Shown in pieces: positions 8,457 to 16,568 of a DNA stretch of 50,369 nt (positions within the stretch are counted from its first letter, which is position 1; each line of letters opens with the position of its first letter). The stretch lies in assembly GCF_004358205.1 (NCBI RefSeq), contig NZ_SMYO01000023.1:1-50369 (forward strand), read 5' to 3'. The notes below the pieces were generated by a model that was given only the letters and a program-made list of their open reading frames with translations, did no database searches and was not told where the DNA came from. The translations under genes were made by a program, and so were the position numbers. This stretch comes from Bacillus salipaludis. GTDB lineage: Bacteria > Bacillota > Bacilli > Bacillales_B > DSM-18226.

Positions 8457-10535
8457 ATGAAAGCGCTTAGATCGATGTTATTATGGGGGCTAATAGCAGC
8501 TCTCGGTGCGGCAGGTTTTGCTGTGATGGCCTTAAACAGCGGCGAAAGCATTAATGCCGTGTGGCTTTTAACAGCTGCAGTATGTGTCTATGCCATTTCT
8601 TATCGATTCTATAGCAGGTTTATTGCTCATAAGGTGTTCCAGCTTGATGACAGACGCAAAACACCTTCAGAAATCCATAACGACGGAAAAGATTATGTAC
8701 CAACAAACAAATGGGTACTCTTCGGCCACCACTTTGCAGCCATTGCCGGTGCAGGACCATTAGTCGGGCCCATTCTTGCAGCCCAAATGGGATATTTGCC
8801 GGGAACCATCTGGATTGTCGTTGGGGTGGTGCTGGCTGGTGCGGTTCAAGACTTTATCATTCTATTTGGCTCAATGCGGCGAAATGGAAAGTCACTCGGT
8901 GAAATGATTAAAGATGAAATGGGCCGCGTCACTGGTTTGATCTCGATGATTGGTATTTTAGGAATTATGATTATTCTATTAGCCGTATTGGCCCTGGTGG
9001 TCGTGAAAGCATTGACTGGCAGTCCATGGGGGATGTTTACCATTGCAGCCACGATACCAATTGCAATTTTTATGGGAATTTACATGCGTTATATTCGTCC
9101 AGGCCGGGTTGGTGAAGCATCCATAATCGGAATTGTATTATTACTTTTCTCCCTCTATTACGGTCAAACAGTAGCTGAAACTCCTGAATTAGCTAAGCTG
9201 TTCACCTTTAAAGGGGAAACCATCGCCATCATGATGATCATCTATGGATTTATTGCTTCAGTTTTACCTGTATGGCTTCTATTAGCACCTCGTGATTATT
9301 TAAGTACGTTTTTAAAAGTGGGAACGATTCTTGCATTAGCCCTAGGAATCATTATTGTTGCACCGAATCTGGAAATGCCTGGCCTGACGAAATTTATTGA
9401 TGGGACGGGTCCGGTATTTGCCGGGAATCTCTTTCCATTCTTATTTATTACCATTGCCTGTGGGTCCGTTTCTGGGTTCCATGCCCTGGTCTCCTCGGGT
9501 ACAACCCCTAAAATGATTGAGCGTGAATCACATGCACGACCAATTGGATATGGGGCGATGCTGACAGAATCATTTGTGGCCATTATGGCAATGATCGCGG
9601 CATGCGTATTGACTCCAGGGGTTTATTTTGCGATTAACAGTCCACCTGCCCTGATCGGAACGGATGTTGTCCAAGCAGCAAATACTGTTTCTAGTTGGGG
9701 ATTTACCATCACTCCAGATATTCTGCAAACACTTGCCAAGGATGTGGGGGAGCAAACGATTCTTTCTAGAACCGGTGGTGCACCAACCCTTGCGATTGGG
9801 ATGGCGGTGATTTTTTCAAAAATTATTGGCGGTAAGGCGTTAATGGCTTTTTGGTACCATTTTGCCATCCTGTTCGAAGCCTTGTTCATTTTAACGACCG
9901 TTGATGCTGGGACCCGAGTAGGGCGTTTTATGATTCAAGACTTACTTGGAACGGTTAATAAGCCTTTTGCAAAAACGGAATCTTTCTTTCCCAATATTAT
10001 TGCAACAGCCTTGTGCGTTGCTTGCTGGGGGTATTTCTTATATCAAGGCGTAATTGATCCGTTAGGCGGTATCAATACGTTATGGCCGCTTTTTGGAATC
10101 GCCAACCAAATGTTGGCCGGAATTGCCTTGCTGCTCGGTACAACGATTCTTTACAAAATGGGCAAAAAAGCATATGTATGGGTCACACTGTTGCCAACAA
10201 CGTGGCTGCTAATTGTCACATTAACGGCAGGCTGGCAAAAATTATTTCATGAAAATCCGAAAATCGGCTTCCTCGCTCATGCGGATATTTTTAGTGAAGC
10301 AAATGCTACGGGAAAAATCCTTGCTCCTGCAACGACGGCAGCACAAATGAAGCAAGTGATTATCAACGATTATGTGGATGCAACGCTTACAGCCATTTTC
10401 ATGATTGTAGTCATTGTCGTGTTAATTTCTGCACTCCAAATTTGGTTTAAAGTCCTAACCAATCAAAAGTTACCGTTGAACGAATCACCCTATGTTGGAC
10501 GGGATACAGGAGGCGATTTTCAACATTATGCTTAA
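8457..10535 (+). CDS. cstA: Carbon starvation protein CstA (pyruvate/peptide transporter family)
   Basis: A 692-residue polytopic membrane protein with about 16-18 hydrophobic helices, close to the length of E. coli CstA (701). Conserved CstA blocks are visible: LFGHHFAAIAGAGPLVGPIL (about 88-107, the family hallmark), GAVQDFIILFGSMRRNGKSL (about 128-147), and ACGSVSGFHALVSSGTTPKM (about 337-356). Known members take up peptides or pyruvate when preferred carbon is exhausted. The ATG follows AAAGGTGGCGATGTGA. The small partner ybdD overlaps its last 8 bases. The long gap upstream holds its promoter. It lies next to a large tandem repeat array that begins after ybdD. Confidence 0.96.
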   Translation: MKALRSMLLWGLIAALGAAGFAVMALNSGESINAVWLLTAAVCVYAISYRFYSRFIAHKVFQLDDRRKTPSEIHNDGKDYVPTNKWVLFGHHFAAIAGAGPLVGPILAAQMGYLPGTIWIVVGVVLAGAVQDFIILFGSMRRNGKSLGEMIKDEMGRVTGLISMIGILGIMIILLAVLALVVVKALTGSPWGMFTIAATIPIAIFMGIYMRYIRPGRVGEASIIGIVLLLFSLYYGQTVAETPELAKLFTFKGETIAIMMIIYGFIASVLPVWLLLAPRDYLSTFLKVGTILALALGIIIVAPNLEMPGLTKFIDGTGPVFAGNLFPFLFITIACGSVSGFHALVSSGTTPKMIERESHARPIGYGAMLTESFVAIMAMIAACVLTPGVYFAINSPPALIGTDVVQAANTVSSWGFTITPDILQTLAKDVGEQTILSRTGGAPTLAIGMAVIFSKIIGGKALMAFWYHFAILFEALFILTTVDAGTRVGRFMIQDLLGTVNKPFAKTESFFPNIIATALCVACWGYFLYQGVIDPLGGINTLWPLFGIANQMLAGIALLLGTTILYKMGKKAYVWVTLLPTTWLLIVTLTAGWQKLFHENPKIGFLAHADIFSEANATGKILAPATTAAQMKQVIINDYVDATLTAIFMIVVIVVLISALQIWFKVLTNQKLPLNESPYVGRDTGGDFQHYA

Positions 10536-10731
10536 CAAAATAAGAGAATTCAACGCCTACAGGAAGCAATTCATCAGTTTGCTGGTCGGAGTTCCAAGCT
10601 ATGAAACCTATGTCGAACATATGGAATTGCACCATCCGGACATGCCGGTTAAATCGCGAAAAGAGTTCTTCTGTGAAGCACAGGAGGCACGGTATAACGC
10701 GAAGGGCGGGAAGGTTTCAAGGTGCTGTTAA
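10528..10731 (+). CDS. ybdD: YbdD/YjiX family small protein, CstA partner
   Basis: A 67-residue protein of the DUF466/YbdD family, which is encoded directly after CstA or BtsT transporters and is thought to be needed for transport activity. The family motifs VGVPSYETYVEHMELHHPD (about 20-38), EFFCEAQEARYNAKGG and the C-terminal RCC are all present. The start at 10528 overlaps the cstA stop by 8 bases. AGGAGG lies 14 bases upstream, a long spacing, so translational coupling is likely. An upstream in-frame ATG at 10492 would add 12 residues unlike the family. Its stop is only about 45 bases before the tandem repeat array, with no terminator between. Confidence 0.9.
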   Translation: MLNKIREFNAYRKQFISLLVGVPSYETYVEHMELHHPDMPVKSRKEFFCEAQEARYNAKGGKVSRCC

Positions 10732-10776
10732 GCTTTTGTCTAACATGAGCACTGTTCGCCATTGATCGGTTGGCTT

Positions 10777-12277
10777 ATGAAGACCATTTTCCAAGGGATC
10801 TCCCAGAGTTTTGTGCTTCTTGGAAGTTATGAAGACCATTTTTTAAGGGAATCCCAGAGATTTGTCCTTCATTGAGGTTATGAATACCATTTTCAAAGGG
10901 GTATCCTTGGGTTTCGTGCTTCATTGAGGTTATGAAGACCATTTTCCAAGGGGTATCCTTGGGTTTTGTGCTTCATTGAGGTTATGAAGACCATTTTTAA
11001 AGGGTGCTCCCAGAGTTTTGTGCTTCATTGAGGTTATGAAGACCATTTGCAAAGGGGGATCCCTTAAATTTGTCCTTCATCGAGGTTATGAAGACCATTT
11101 TCATAGGGGAATCCCCGAGATTTGTCCTTCATCGAGCTTATGAATACCATTTTCAAAGGGGTATCCCTTAGATTTGTCCTTCATCGAGGTTATGAAGACC
11201 ATTTTCTAGAGGAATCCCAGAGATTTGTCCTTCATCGAAGTTATGAAGACCATTTTCAAAGGAGAATCCTTAAAACTTGTCCTTCATTGAGCTGATGAAG
11301 ACCATTTTCAAAGGAGTATCCCTTAAATTTGTCCTTCATTGAGCTGATGAATACAATTTTCAAAGGGGAATCCTTAAAATTTGTCCTTCATTGAGCTGAT
11401 GAAGACCATTTTCAAAGGAGTATCCCTTAAATTTCTCCTTCATTGAGCTGATGAATACAATTTTCAAAGGGGTATCCCTAAAATTTGTCCTTCATTGGGT
11501 ATGAAGACTATTTTCCAAGGGGAATCCTTGATTTTTGTCCTTCATTGAGGTTATGAATACCATTTTTTAGGGGCATCCCAGAGAGTTGTCCTTCATCGAA
11601 GTTATGAAGACCATTTTCAAAGGGGTATCCCTAAAATTTGTCCTTCATTGGGGTATGAAGACTATTTTCCAAGGGGAATCCTTGATTTTTGTCCTTCATT
11701 GAGGTTATGAAGACTATTTTCAAAGGGGAATCCTTGATTTTTGTCCTTCATCGAGGTTGTGAAGACCATTTTCTAGGGGAATCCCAGAGATTTGTCCTTC
11801 ATCGAAGTTATGAAGACCATTTTCAAAGGGGTATCCTAAAAATTTGTGCTTCATTGAGCTGATGAAGACCATTTTCAAAGGGGTATCCCTAAAATTTGTC
11901 CTTAATTGAGGTAATGAAGACCATTTTCAAAGGGGTATCCTAAAAATTTGTGCTTCATTGAGCTGATGAAGACCATTTTCAAAGGGGTGTCCCTTAAATT
12001 TGTCCTTCATCGAAGTTATGAAGACTATTTTCAAAGGGGAATCCTTGATCTTTGTCCTTCATCGACGTTATGAAGACCATTTGCAAAGGGGAATCCTTAA
12101 AATTTGTCCTTCATTGAGGTTATGAAGACCATTTTCAAAGGGGTATCCCTAAAATTTGTCCTTCATTGAGCTGCCGAAGAACATTTTTAAAAGGATATCC
12201 CTTAGTTTTGTGCTTCATCGAGCCGGTGAAGACCATCTTCAAAGGGGAATCCCTACCTTTTGTCCTTGATCGGAACG
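10777..12277 (+). repeat. Tandem array of 29 units, period 52 bp, each unit a potential hairpin
   Basis: Counting each ATGAAG-type unit start gives 10777, 10829, 10880, 10932, 10984, 11036 and so on to 12226: 29 starts, nearly all 52 bases apart, a few 50 or 51. Units run ATGAAGACCATTTT, a GGG-to-CCC core, then TTTGTCCTTCAT and a 7-base linker (TGAGGTT, CGAGGTT or TGAGCTG types). The first 45 bases are an imperfect palindrome (ATGAAG...CTTCAT outside, G-run/C-run inside). There are no unique spacers, so it is not CRISPR. The period is not a multiple of three and no ribosome site leads into it, so it is not a repeat protein. 104-bp dimers are duplicated inside it. Function unknown. Confidence 0.97.
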
Positions 12278-12386
12278 GTTGGATTATAAGAGGGTATATT
12301 GAATTTCCAAAAACACATGCACATATTCTAACAACCGCCCATATAGTAACTTCTGTGGGTAAAATGTTAGGAAGGAAGAGTGAACA

Positions 12387-12524
12387 ATGAATAAAACTCA
12401 ATTAATAATACCAGCGAAAAACATGTGTAAAGATGGGAAAAATGGTTATAAGGTAATAGAATTCAATGTATCGGATCCAAGCGAAAATTTATTTGCAGTA
12501 GTTACTCCAGTAAAAAAGCAATAA
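12387..12524 (+). CDS. Small hypothetical protein (45 aa)
   Basis: A 45-residue peptide starting MNKTQLIIPAKNMCKDG and ending VVTPVKKQ. GGAAGGAAGAG sits 6 bases before the ATG, which is a good ribosome site, and a terminator hairpin follows the stop. It lies about 110 bases after the end of the tandem array. Not recognised; the sequence is soluble with no membrane helix. The 100 bases upstream are also open (…GYIEFPKTHAHILTTAHIV…) in another frame without a start and may be a relic of an adjoining gene. Confidence 0.6.
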   Translation: MNKTQLIIPAKNMCKDGKNGYKVIEFNVSDPSENLFAVVTPVKKQ

Positions 12525-12542
12525 AAATAATCCCAAACTTGT

Positions 12543-12583
12543 AAAACTATCTTTTTAGTATTGAAACATAGAAAGATGGTTTT
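12543..12583 (+). terminator. Terminator-like hairpin after the small gene
   Basis: AAAACTATCTTT and AAAGATGGTTTT pair (one G-U) over a 17-base loop, followed by CTTTATTTTT, 18 bases after the stop at 12524. Confidence 0.65.
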
Positions 12584-12699
12584 CTTTATTTTTGAAACAT
12601 TCTATATGGTCCCTAAGTTACATACCTATGTACTATTCTTCATTATTCAATCAATGTCTCAGTAATGTTGTTAAATTAAATGAAGGGGGAAGTGGGATC

Positions 12700-13686
12700 A
12701 TGTTTTATAGAAAAACAAAGGAGATTGATAGTCAATTCGAAGCGATTACAACTTTAGATGAAGTCCAGATTGGCGGACTTAAACAGACTATCCTCATTAG
12801 AGGAGAAAACACAAATAACCCGTTAATGCTGTTTTTACATGGCGGACCTGGAACCGCCCAAATCGGCTTGGCTCCTAAATTTCAAAGGGATTTAGAAAAA
12901 CACTTTACAGTAGTGAATTGGGACCAACGGGGCGCAGGGTTATCCTACTCCAAGGAGTTAAAAAAAGAAGACCTGACGATTGAAAATATGGTAAATGATT
13001 CAGTTGAATTAATTCAATACCTGTTAAAACGCTTTAACCAGCCAAAGCTGTTTTTAATAGGACATTCATGGGGATCGGTGCTAGGGGTTTTAGTGTCCCA
13101 AAAAGCACCAGAATTCATCTATGGATACATAGGGATCGGTCAGGTAGTGAATATGAAGGAAGGCGAAAAAATTTCCTATGAATATACACTCAATAAAGCG
13201 AAAGAATCCAATCATAAGAAGGCACTAAAAAAATTAGCGGAGATCGAATATAATCCATTAGATATGAAATACCTAGGAGTTCAAAGAAAGTGGCTGGCCA
13301 AACTTGGAGGATCCTTCATCGGCGTAACCATGTATAATCTTGTCTATTCAAATATTCTATTTGCACCAGAATATACCATGAAAGATTGGTTCGTTTTTAT
13401 CAAAGGGGGCAAGTTTTCTTTGGATTCTTTATGGGAACAGTTAATGGATATTAATTTCATCGAGACGGCTCCAAAGCTTGAGGTTCCCGTTTATCTTTTC
13501 GCAGGCAGACATGATTACCAAGTCCCATCTATCGTAGCAGAACAATATTTCCACACATTGGAATGTCCACATAAAGAATGGATCTGGTTTGAAAATTCAG
13601 GGCATCTTTTAAACTACGAAGAAGTGGAAAAATTCAATGCGGAATGCCTAAAGATTAAAGAGACAACGTTAACACCAGTCCGTTAA
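12700..13686 (+). CDS. Alpha/beta hydrolase (proline iminopeptidase-like)
   Basis: A 328-residue hydrolase of the alpha/beta fold. The oxyanion motif HGGPG (47-51) and the nucleophile elbow GHSWG (Ser in the middle) are those of the S33 proline iminopeptidase group. NWDQRGAG (about 68-75) is also typical. The acid is probably Asp in AGRHDYQVP and the base His in ENSGHLLNYEE near the C-terminus. The start at 12700 is preferred over the upstream in-frame ATG at 12592, because GAAGGGGGAAGTGGG precedes it and the extra 36 residues are low-complexity and unlike the family. Cytosolic, no signal peptide. Whether it is a peptidase or an esterase cannot be decided. Confidence 0.88.
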   Translation: MFYRKTKEIDSQFEAITTLDEVQIGGLKQTILIRGENTNNPLMLFLHGGPGTAQIGLAPKFQRDLEKHFTVVNWDQRGAGLSYSKELKKEDLTIENMVNDSVELIQYLLKRFNQPKLFLIGHSWGSVLGVLVSQKAPEFIYGYIGIGQVVNMKEGEKISYEYTLNKAKESNHKKALKKLAEIEYNPLDMKYLGVQRKWLAKLGGSFIGVTMYNLVYSNILFAPEYTMKDWFVFIKGGKFSLDSLWEQLMDINFIETAPKLEVPVYLFAGRHDYQVPSIVAEQYFHTLECPHKEWIWFENSGHLLNYEEVEKFNAECLKIKETTLTPVR

Positions 13687-13808
13687 ATCAAAGCAGGAAG
13701 CATAGCACACAAAAAAGAAAGCAAACTAAAAGGGTGGATGCTCGAATGAGGAAATAGGTGTAGGCATCCTTGATAAGATAACAAACTCAATTGGAGGATG
13801 GTGTAAAA

Positions 13809-13937
13809 ATGTCTACAAAAAAGAACAAGGAATTTAGAAATAATCATGCTATGCCTAAGACAGATGTAGAATTTGCAAACAATGGACTGGAAAAAGTAGC
13901 CTTAAAATCCCAAGAAAGACAAGGAAAAAATAAGTGA
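13809..13937 (+). CDS. Small basic hypothetical protein (42 aa)
   Basis: A 42-residue, lysine- and asparagine-rich peptide (MSTKKNKEFRNNHAMPKTD...). TTGGAGGATGGTG lies 5 bases before the ATG and a double terminator follows the stop. Its size, charge and solitary setting resemble the small hydrophilic spore or stress proteins of Bacillus, but I do not recognise the family, so this is only a setting-based guess. Confidence 0.65.
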   Translation: MSTKKNKEFRNNHAMPKTDVEFANNGLEKVALKSQERQGKNK

Positions 13938-13940
13938 ACC

Positions 13941-14007
13941 GAGGGGACAGTATACCTGTCCCTCAAATAAACAGGCTAAAGGAGATCGTCAACAGGCGGT
14001 CTTTTTT
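13941..14007 (+). terminator. Two hairpins, the second with a T-run
   Basis: GAGGGGACAG pairs with CTGTCCCTC at 13941-13964. A second hairpin AGATCGTC/GGCGGTCT (with G-U pairs) at 13983-14002 is followed by six T. Together they end the small gene at 13809. Confidence 0.75.
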
Positions 14008-14077
14008 GTGTGATAAGAAGGCCAAACATTGTTGATGAGATGATTTTCAGATGTGCAACCATTCAAGAAAATGGTTA

Positions 14078-14917
14078 CTAGGTTTTTTTGTGAATGGTTT
14101 TATAAAAGAATCTTGAAATAAATGTCATTAGGAAGTATCGAGAACAAGTGACGAAAAATTGTTTGATATTCACTTTCAAGATATCCATTTTTACCAAAAT
14201 GAGATCCAAAATAATATGGATAAGAGGTAATAGGATCCTATAAAACAACCCTGCCTTTGAAGAAGTAATGGTAGCGATTAGAGAGAGTATCAAACTGTAT
14301 AACGGGATTATTTTAAAATGTTCAGTCCACGTATGAAAATATCCACGCCCAAATCGAATAAGACGTTTCATTGCAGAAATGTACATTAGAGTAATCCAAA
14401 CTACTTCAATAGCCAAGTAATGAGCAATGTTCATTGCCCATCTTTTTTTTGTTGATAGTGCCTTATAAAACCCATCACTAATATAAAAATAAACATTTAA
14501 TAAAACAAGAGTGTAGATAGGCTTCCACCAATTTACTTTATATATATTTAATCGGATAAATAATTTCTCAATACTATAATAAAAAATGCTGAAATTGATT
14601 TTCCATTTCCAGTTTTTGTTGAGTAGAGTTAGAAAAGTAGCTGTAATGGGTACATAAAACGCTTGTGAGAAGATCCCTCCTAAGATTGTATCAAAAACAC
14701 GCTTTTTCATAATTGACGGTTTGTATCTATAACCATGAAATAAGTTGAGGGTCGGATACTCAAATAAATAAGCAAAACCAATATTGGATAATAGTAAAAT
14801 CCACACATCCTTATGGTTTTTACGCTTTAGCAATATCAAAAACATAACTACGTGAATAATTGCTAAAATCAAAAATGGAGTTGAGTTCTTATTGAAAAGT
14901 TTTTTCTTTTTTCTCAT
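14078..14917 (-). CDS. Hypothetical polytopic membrane protein
   Basis: A 279-residue protein rich in aromatic and basic residues, with a basic N-terminus (MRKKKKLF) and about seven hydrophobic helices (near 14-30, 40-57, 80-100, 130-150, 163-182, 203-220 and 225-243). The first half has a pattern of an acidic residue inside a helix (FAYLFEYPTL) seen in small uncharacterised Bacillales membrane proteins. Ribosome site GGTGTGAAGA before the ATG is moderate. It stands alone between terminators. No function can be assigned. Confidence 0.7.
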   Translation of the reverse strand: MRKKKKLFNKNSTPFLILAIIHVVMFLILLKRKNHKDVWILLLSNIGFAYLFEYPTLNLFHGYRYKPSIMKKRVFDTILGGIFSQAFYVPITATFLTLLNKNWKWKINFSIFYYSIEKLFIRLNIYKVNWWKPIYTLVLLNVYFYISDGFYKALSTKKRWAMNIAHYLAIEVVWITLMYISAMKRLIRFGRGYFHTWTEHFKIIPLYSLILSLIATITSSKAGLFYRILLPLIHIILDLILVKMDILKVNIKQFFVTCSRYFLMTFISRFFYKTIHKKT

Positions 14918-15028
14918 TCTTCACACCGTTTTGGTTTTTGACATATAGATTTATTATTGTTCATTTGAAGGGAAATATTTATTGGGAGCATCTACCGTTA
15001 GCAAATTATTAAAAGGAGTGTTGGAATA

Positions 15029-15415
15029 GTGAAGCAAAGCAAAAAATTTATCTTAGGCTTTTTGTTAGCTGTTTCATTTGTTGGAATTTCAGCATGCAGT
15101 ATTTCATCTGGTGGCGATAACTCAAATAACTATAATACACAGTCATCCACTACAGATGATCCAACAGAGAATAAAGAAGGAACATCAAACAAAGGCACAA
15201 GTTCAAGTACCAATAAGTCCGATAAGGCTGTAAACCGTCCAACAGGTGCTTGGGTGGATTCTTTTGAGAAAGAATTATATGATGGTTATCACGTTACGCC
15301 AAGTCGCTACAAGAATATTGGCAACGGCTATTGGGAAGTTTGGGTTAAAGAAGTTGATACTGGAGATAATCCATATGTAACGGTCAATCAAAATACAGGT
15401 GATTTTCATGGATAA
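15029..15415 (+). CDS. Small secreted lipoprotein, hypothetical
   Basis: A 128-residue protein with a lipoprotein signal peptide: basic MKQSKK, a hydrophobic core (about 7-20) and the lipobox ISAC with the modified Cys at 23. A low-complexity Ser/Asn/Thr linker follows (about 24-65). The C-terminal part (about 70-128) is a compact module with WVDSFEKELYDGYHVTPSRY and ending VTVNQNTGDFHG, a PepSY-like or small beta-module appearance, but no family is certain. The start is GTG, preceded by AAAGGAGTGTTGGAATA. Terminated by a strong hairpin. Anchored to the outer face of the membrane. Confidence 0.82.
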   Translation: MKQSKKFILGFLLAVSFVGISACSISSGGDNSNNYNTQSSTTDDPTENKEGTSNKGTSSSTNKSDKAVNRPTGAWVDSFEKELYDGYHVTPSRYKNIGNGYWEVWVKEVDTGDNPYVTVNQNTGDFHG

Positions 15416-15422
15416 TAAACTT

Positions 15423-15457
15423 AAAAATGAGCTTGAAGATATCCAAGCTCATTTTTT
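15423..15457 (+). terminator. Strong terminator after the lipoprotein gene
   Basis: AAAAATGAGCTTG and CAAGCTCATTTTTT pair perfectly over an 8-base loop, seven bases after the stop. Confidence 0.9.
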
Positions 15458-15550
15458 GAGTATTCAATTTTGAATTTGTATGTACCAGTTCCTAATGTCA
15501 TAGATTGTATAAACAAAAAAAGAGAGCGATTTAGATCCTGCTCCGTGGTA

Positions 15551-15694
15551 TCAGCCCCATCCTTCGCTAACACCGGCGATAACCCCACTTGTTATCCAAC
15601 CATCTTTATTATAATTGTAAACGCTTACAAATGACAAGGATTTTGCTCTTGTTAGATAAAGATTTACAGCATTGAAGAAAAAGACCGAGCGATC
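15551..15694 (-). pseudogene. Possible 3' relic of a gene (47 codons open, no start)
   Basis: On the minus strand 47 codons are open before TGA at 15551-15553 and read as sensible protein (…NLYLTRAKSLSF…DGWITSGVIAGVSEGWG). There is no start codon with a ribosome site and a stop precedes it at 15695-15697. A T-run lies beyond the stop at about 15514-15520. I interpret it as the tail of a lost gene; the family is unknown and the call is weak. Confidence 0.35.
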
Positions 15695-15708
15695 CTAAGC
15701 TTTTTCTT
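15675..15708. terminator. Hairpin with T-runs upstream of the 15843 gene
   Basis: AAGAAAAAG and CTTTTTCTT pair perfectly over a 16-base loop and are AT-only apart from the ends. It is bidirectional in form and probably remains from a lost gene. Confidence 0.45.
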
Positions 15709-15842
15709 TAAAACTAACATATTTATACAGACTTATTAAGCTGTGCTTATTGAATTAACTGGCAGGTTAATAAGAGGTTAAAGGAAAACTAATACATTTT
15801 GGAGAATTACCTACATAGATAAATGACTAGAGGTGCGAAATA

Positions 15843-16052
15843 GTGAGAAAAAATGTATTTTTATTTGGGTCAATTTTCCTTATAGCATTTTTTGTTTTTA
15901 ATATTTATCAATTGAATCGCCCAAAGATTGGTCCAATTGGAAATGGTGAAATATCTACAATATCTTGGAGTTTAACCTTTTTCCCACTAATATTGGCATT
16001 TATATTTTTATTGTTGTTTATCGCTTTGAGCGTCCGTAATAGAAAAAAATAA
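15843..16052 (+). CDS. Small membrane protein (69 aa), hypothetical
   Basis: A 69-residue protein with two hydrophobic helices (about 5-23 and 42-62), a short external loop (NRPKIGPIGNGEISTIS) and a basic tail RNRKK, so both ends are predicted inside. Start is GTG after AGAGGTGCGAAATA. No family recognised. It lies in the accessory region with several short or broken genes; no terminator is obvious. Confidence 0.6.
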   Translation: MRKNVFLFGSIFLIAFFVFNIYQLNRPKIGPIGNGEISTISWSLTFFPLILAFIFLLLFIALSVRNRKK

Positions 16053-16125
16053 AGAGGCTAATTTTGTAGAAGAAAATTCAACATCACCAACTTACCAAAT
16101 AAATCTAATACATTTACTATTAGCT

Positions 16126-16225
16126 TTGTAAAATATTACACTTAAACTAACGGAGTGAAGAGTTTAAGAGTAGGTTGCTGTGGCATTCCTTTTCTTGTTC
16201 TGCTAACGGGGAGATAGTTGAAGAA
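16126..16225. repeat. Degenerate intergenic repeat, copy C
   Basis: Contains ACACTTAAACTAACGGAGTG, a GGTTGCTGTGGCA...CCTTTTCTTGTTC segment and a closing TAACGGGG. These modules recur in the same order at other intergenic sites of this window (17520, 19725, 20460, 48100, 48750, 50165). Confidence 0.45.
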
Positions 16226-16262
16226 AAAATGGTATTATGGAGATATAGGGAGGTTATATTTT

Positions 16263-16462
16263 ATGGTAATTCAATCAAATATGACTTCAAAAGCTATAAC
16301 AGATGTGTGGGAAGAAACAGTTGAGGTTTTTCAAAAATACAATGTTCCAATTACAGAAAGGTATTACAGATATTGGTCAAAGAAAACACTCTCCAGGTTT
16401 TATTAACAGAATTAAACTATGTTGTAGGTAGTTCCACTGCAACTTGCATAGAAGGTGGCTGA
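16263..16462 (+). pseudogene. Small protein gene with a frameshift (about 66 codons)
   Basis: Starts at ATG 16263 after AGGGAGG. The first 32 codons read MVIQSNMTSKAITDVWEET...VPITE in frame 1, then the frame runs to an early stop at 16404-16406. From about 16350 another frame continues a fitting sequence: VLQILVKENTLQVLL then TELNYVVGSSTATCIEGG and TGA at 16460-16462. The joined protein has one helical domain and a C-terminal TCIEGG, a plausible small Bacillus protein. A single base change within AAAGG near 16350-16354 would restore it. I do not know the family name; the N-terminal part is vaguely like DUF1858. Either decayed or an assembly error. Confidence 0.7.
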
Positions 16463-16568
16463 CAAATGCCATCTTAAGAGGAGTAGGTCACTCCTTTGTA
16501 TACATATGTTTAAAATCAAGGAAAAGGTTCGTTTACTTTCATAAAGAATTTTATCATTGGAGGTATGT

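Noticed and set aside
10777..12277. CRISPR array
   Set aside because: Units are contiguous with a fixed 52-base period and all parts repeat; there are no unique spacers and no cas genes nearby.
12135..12401. Two overlapping reading frames running out of the array end (both strands)
   Set aside because: They read through non-coding repeat units and have no ribosome site. The array period is not a multiple of three.
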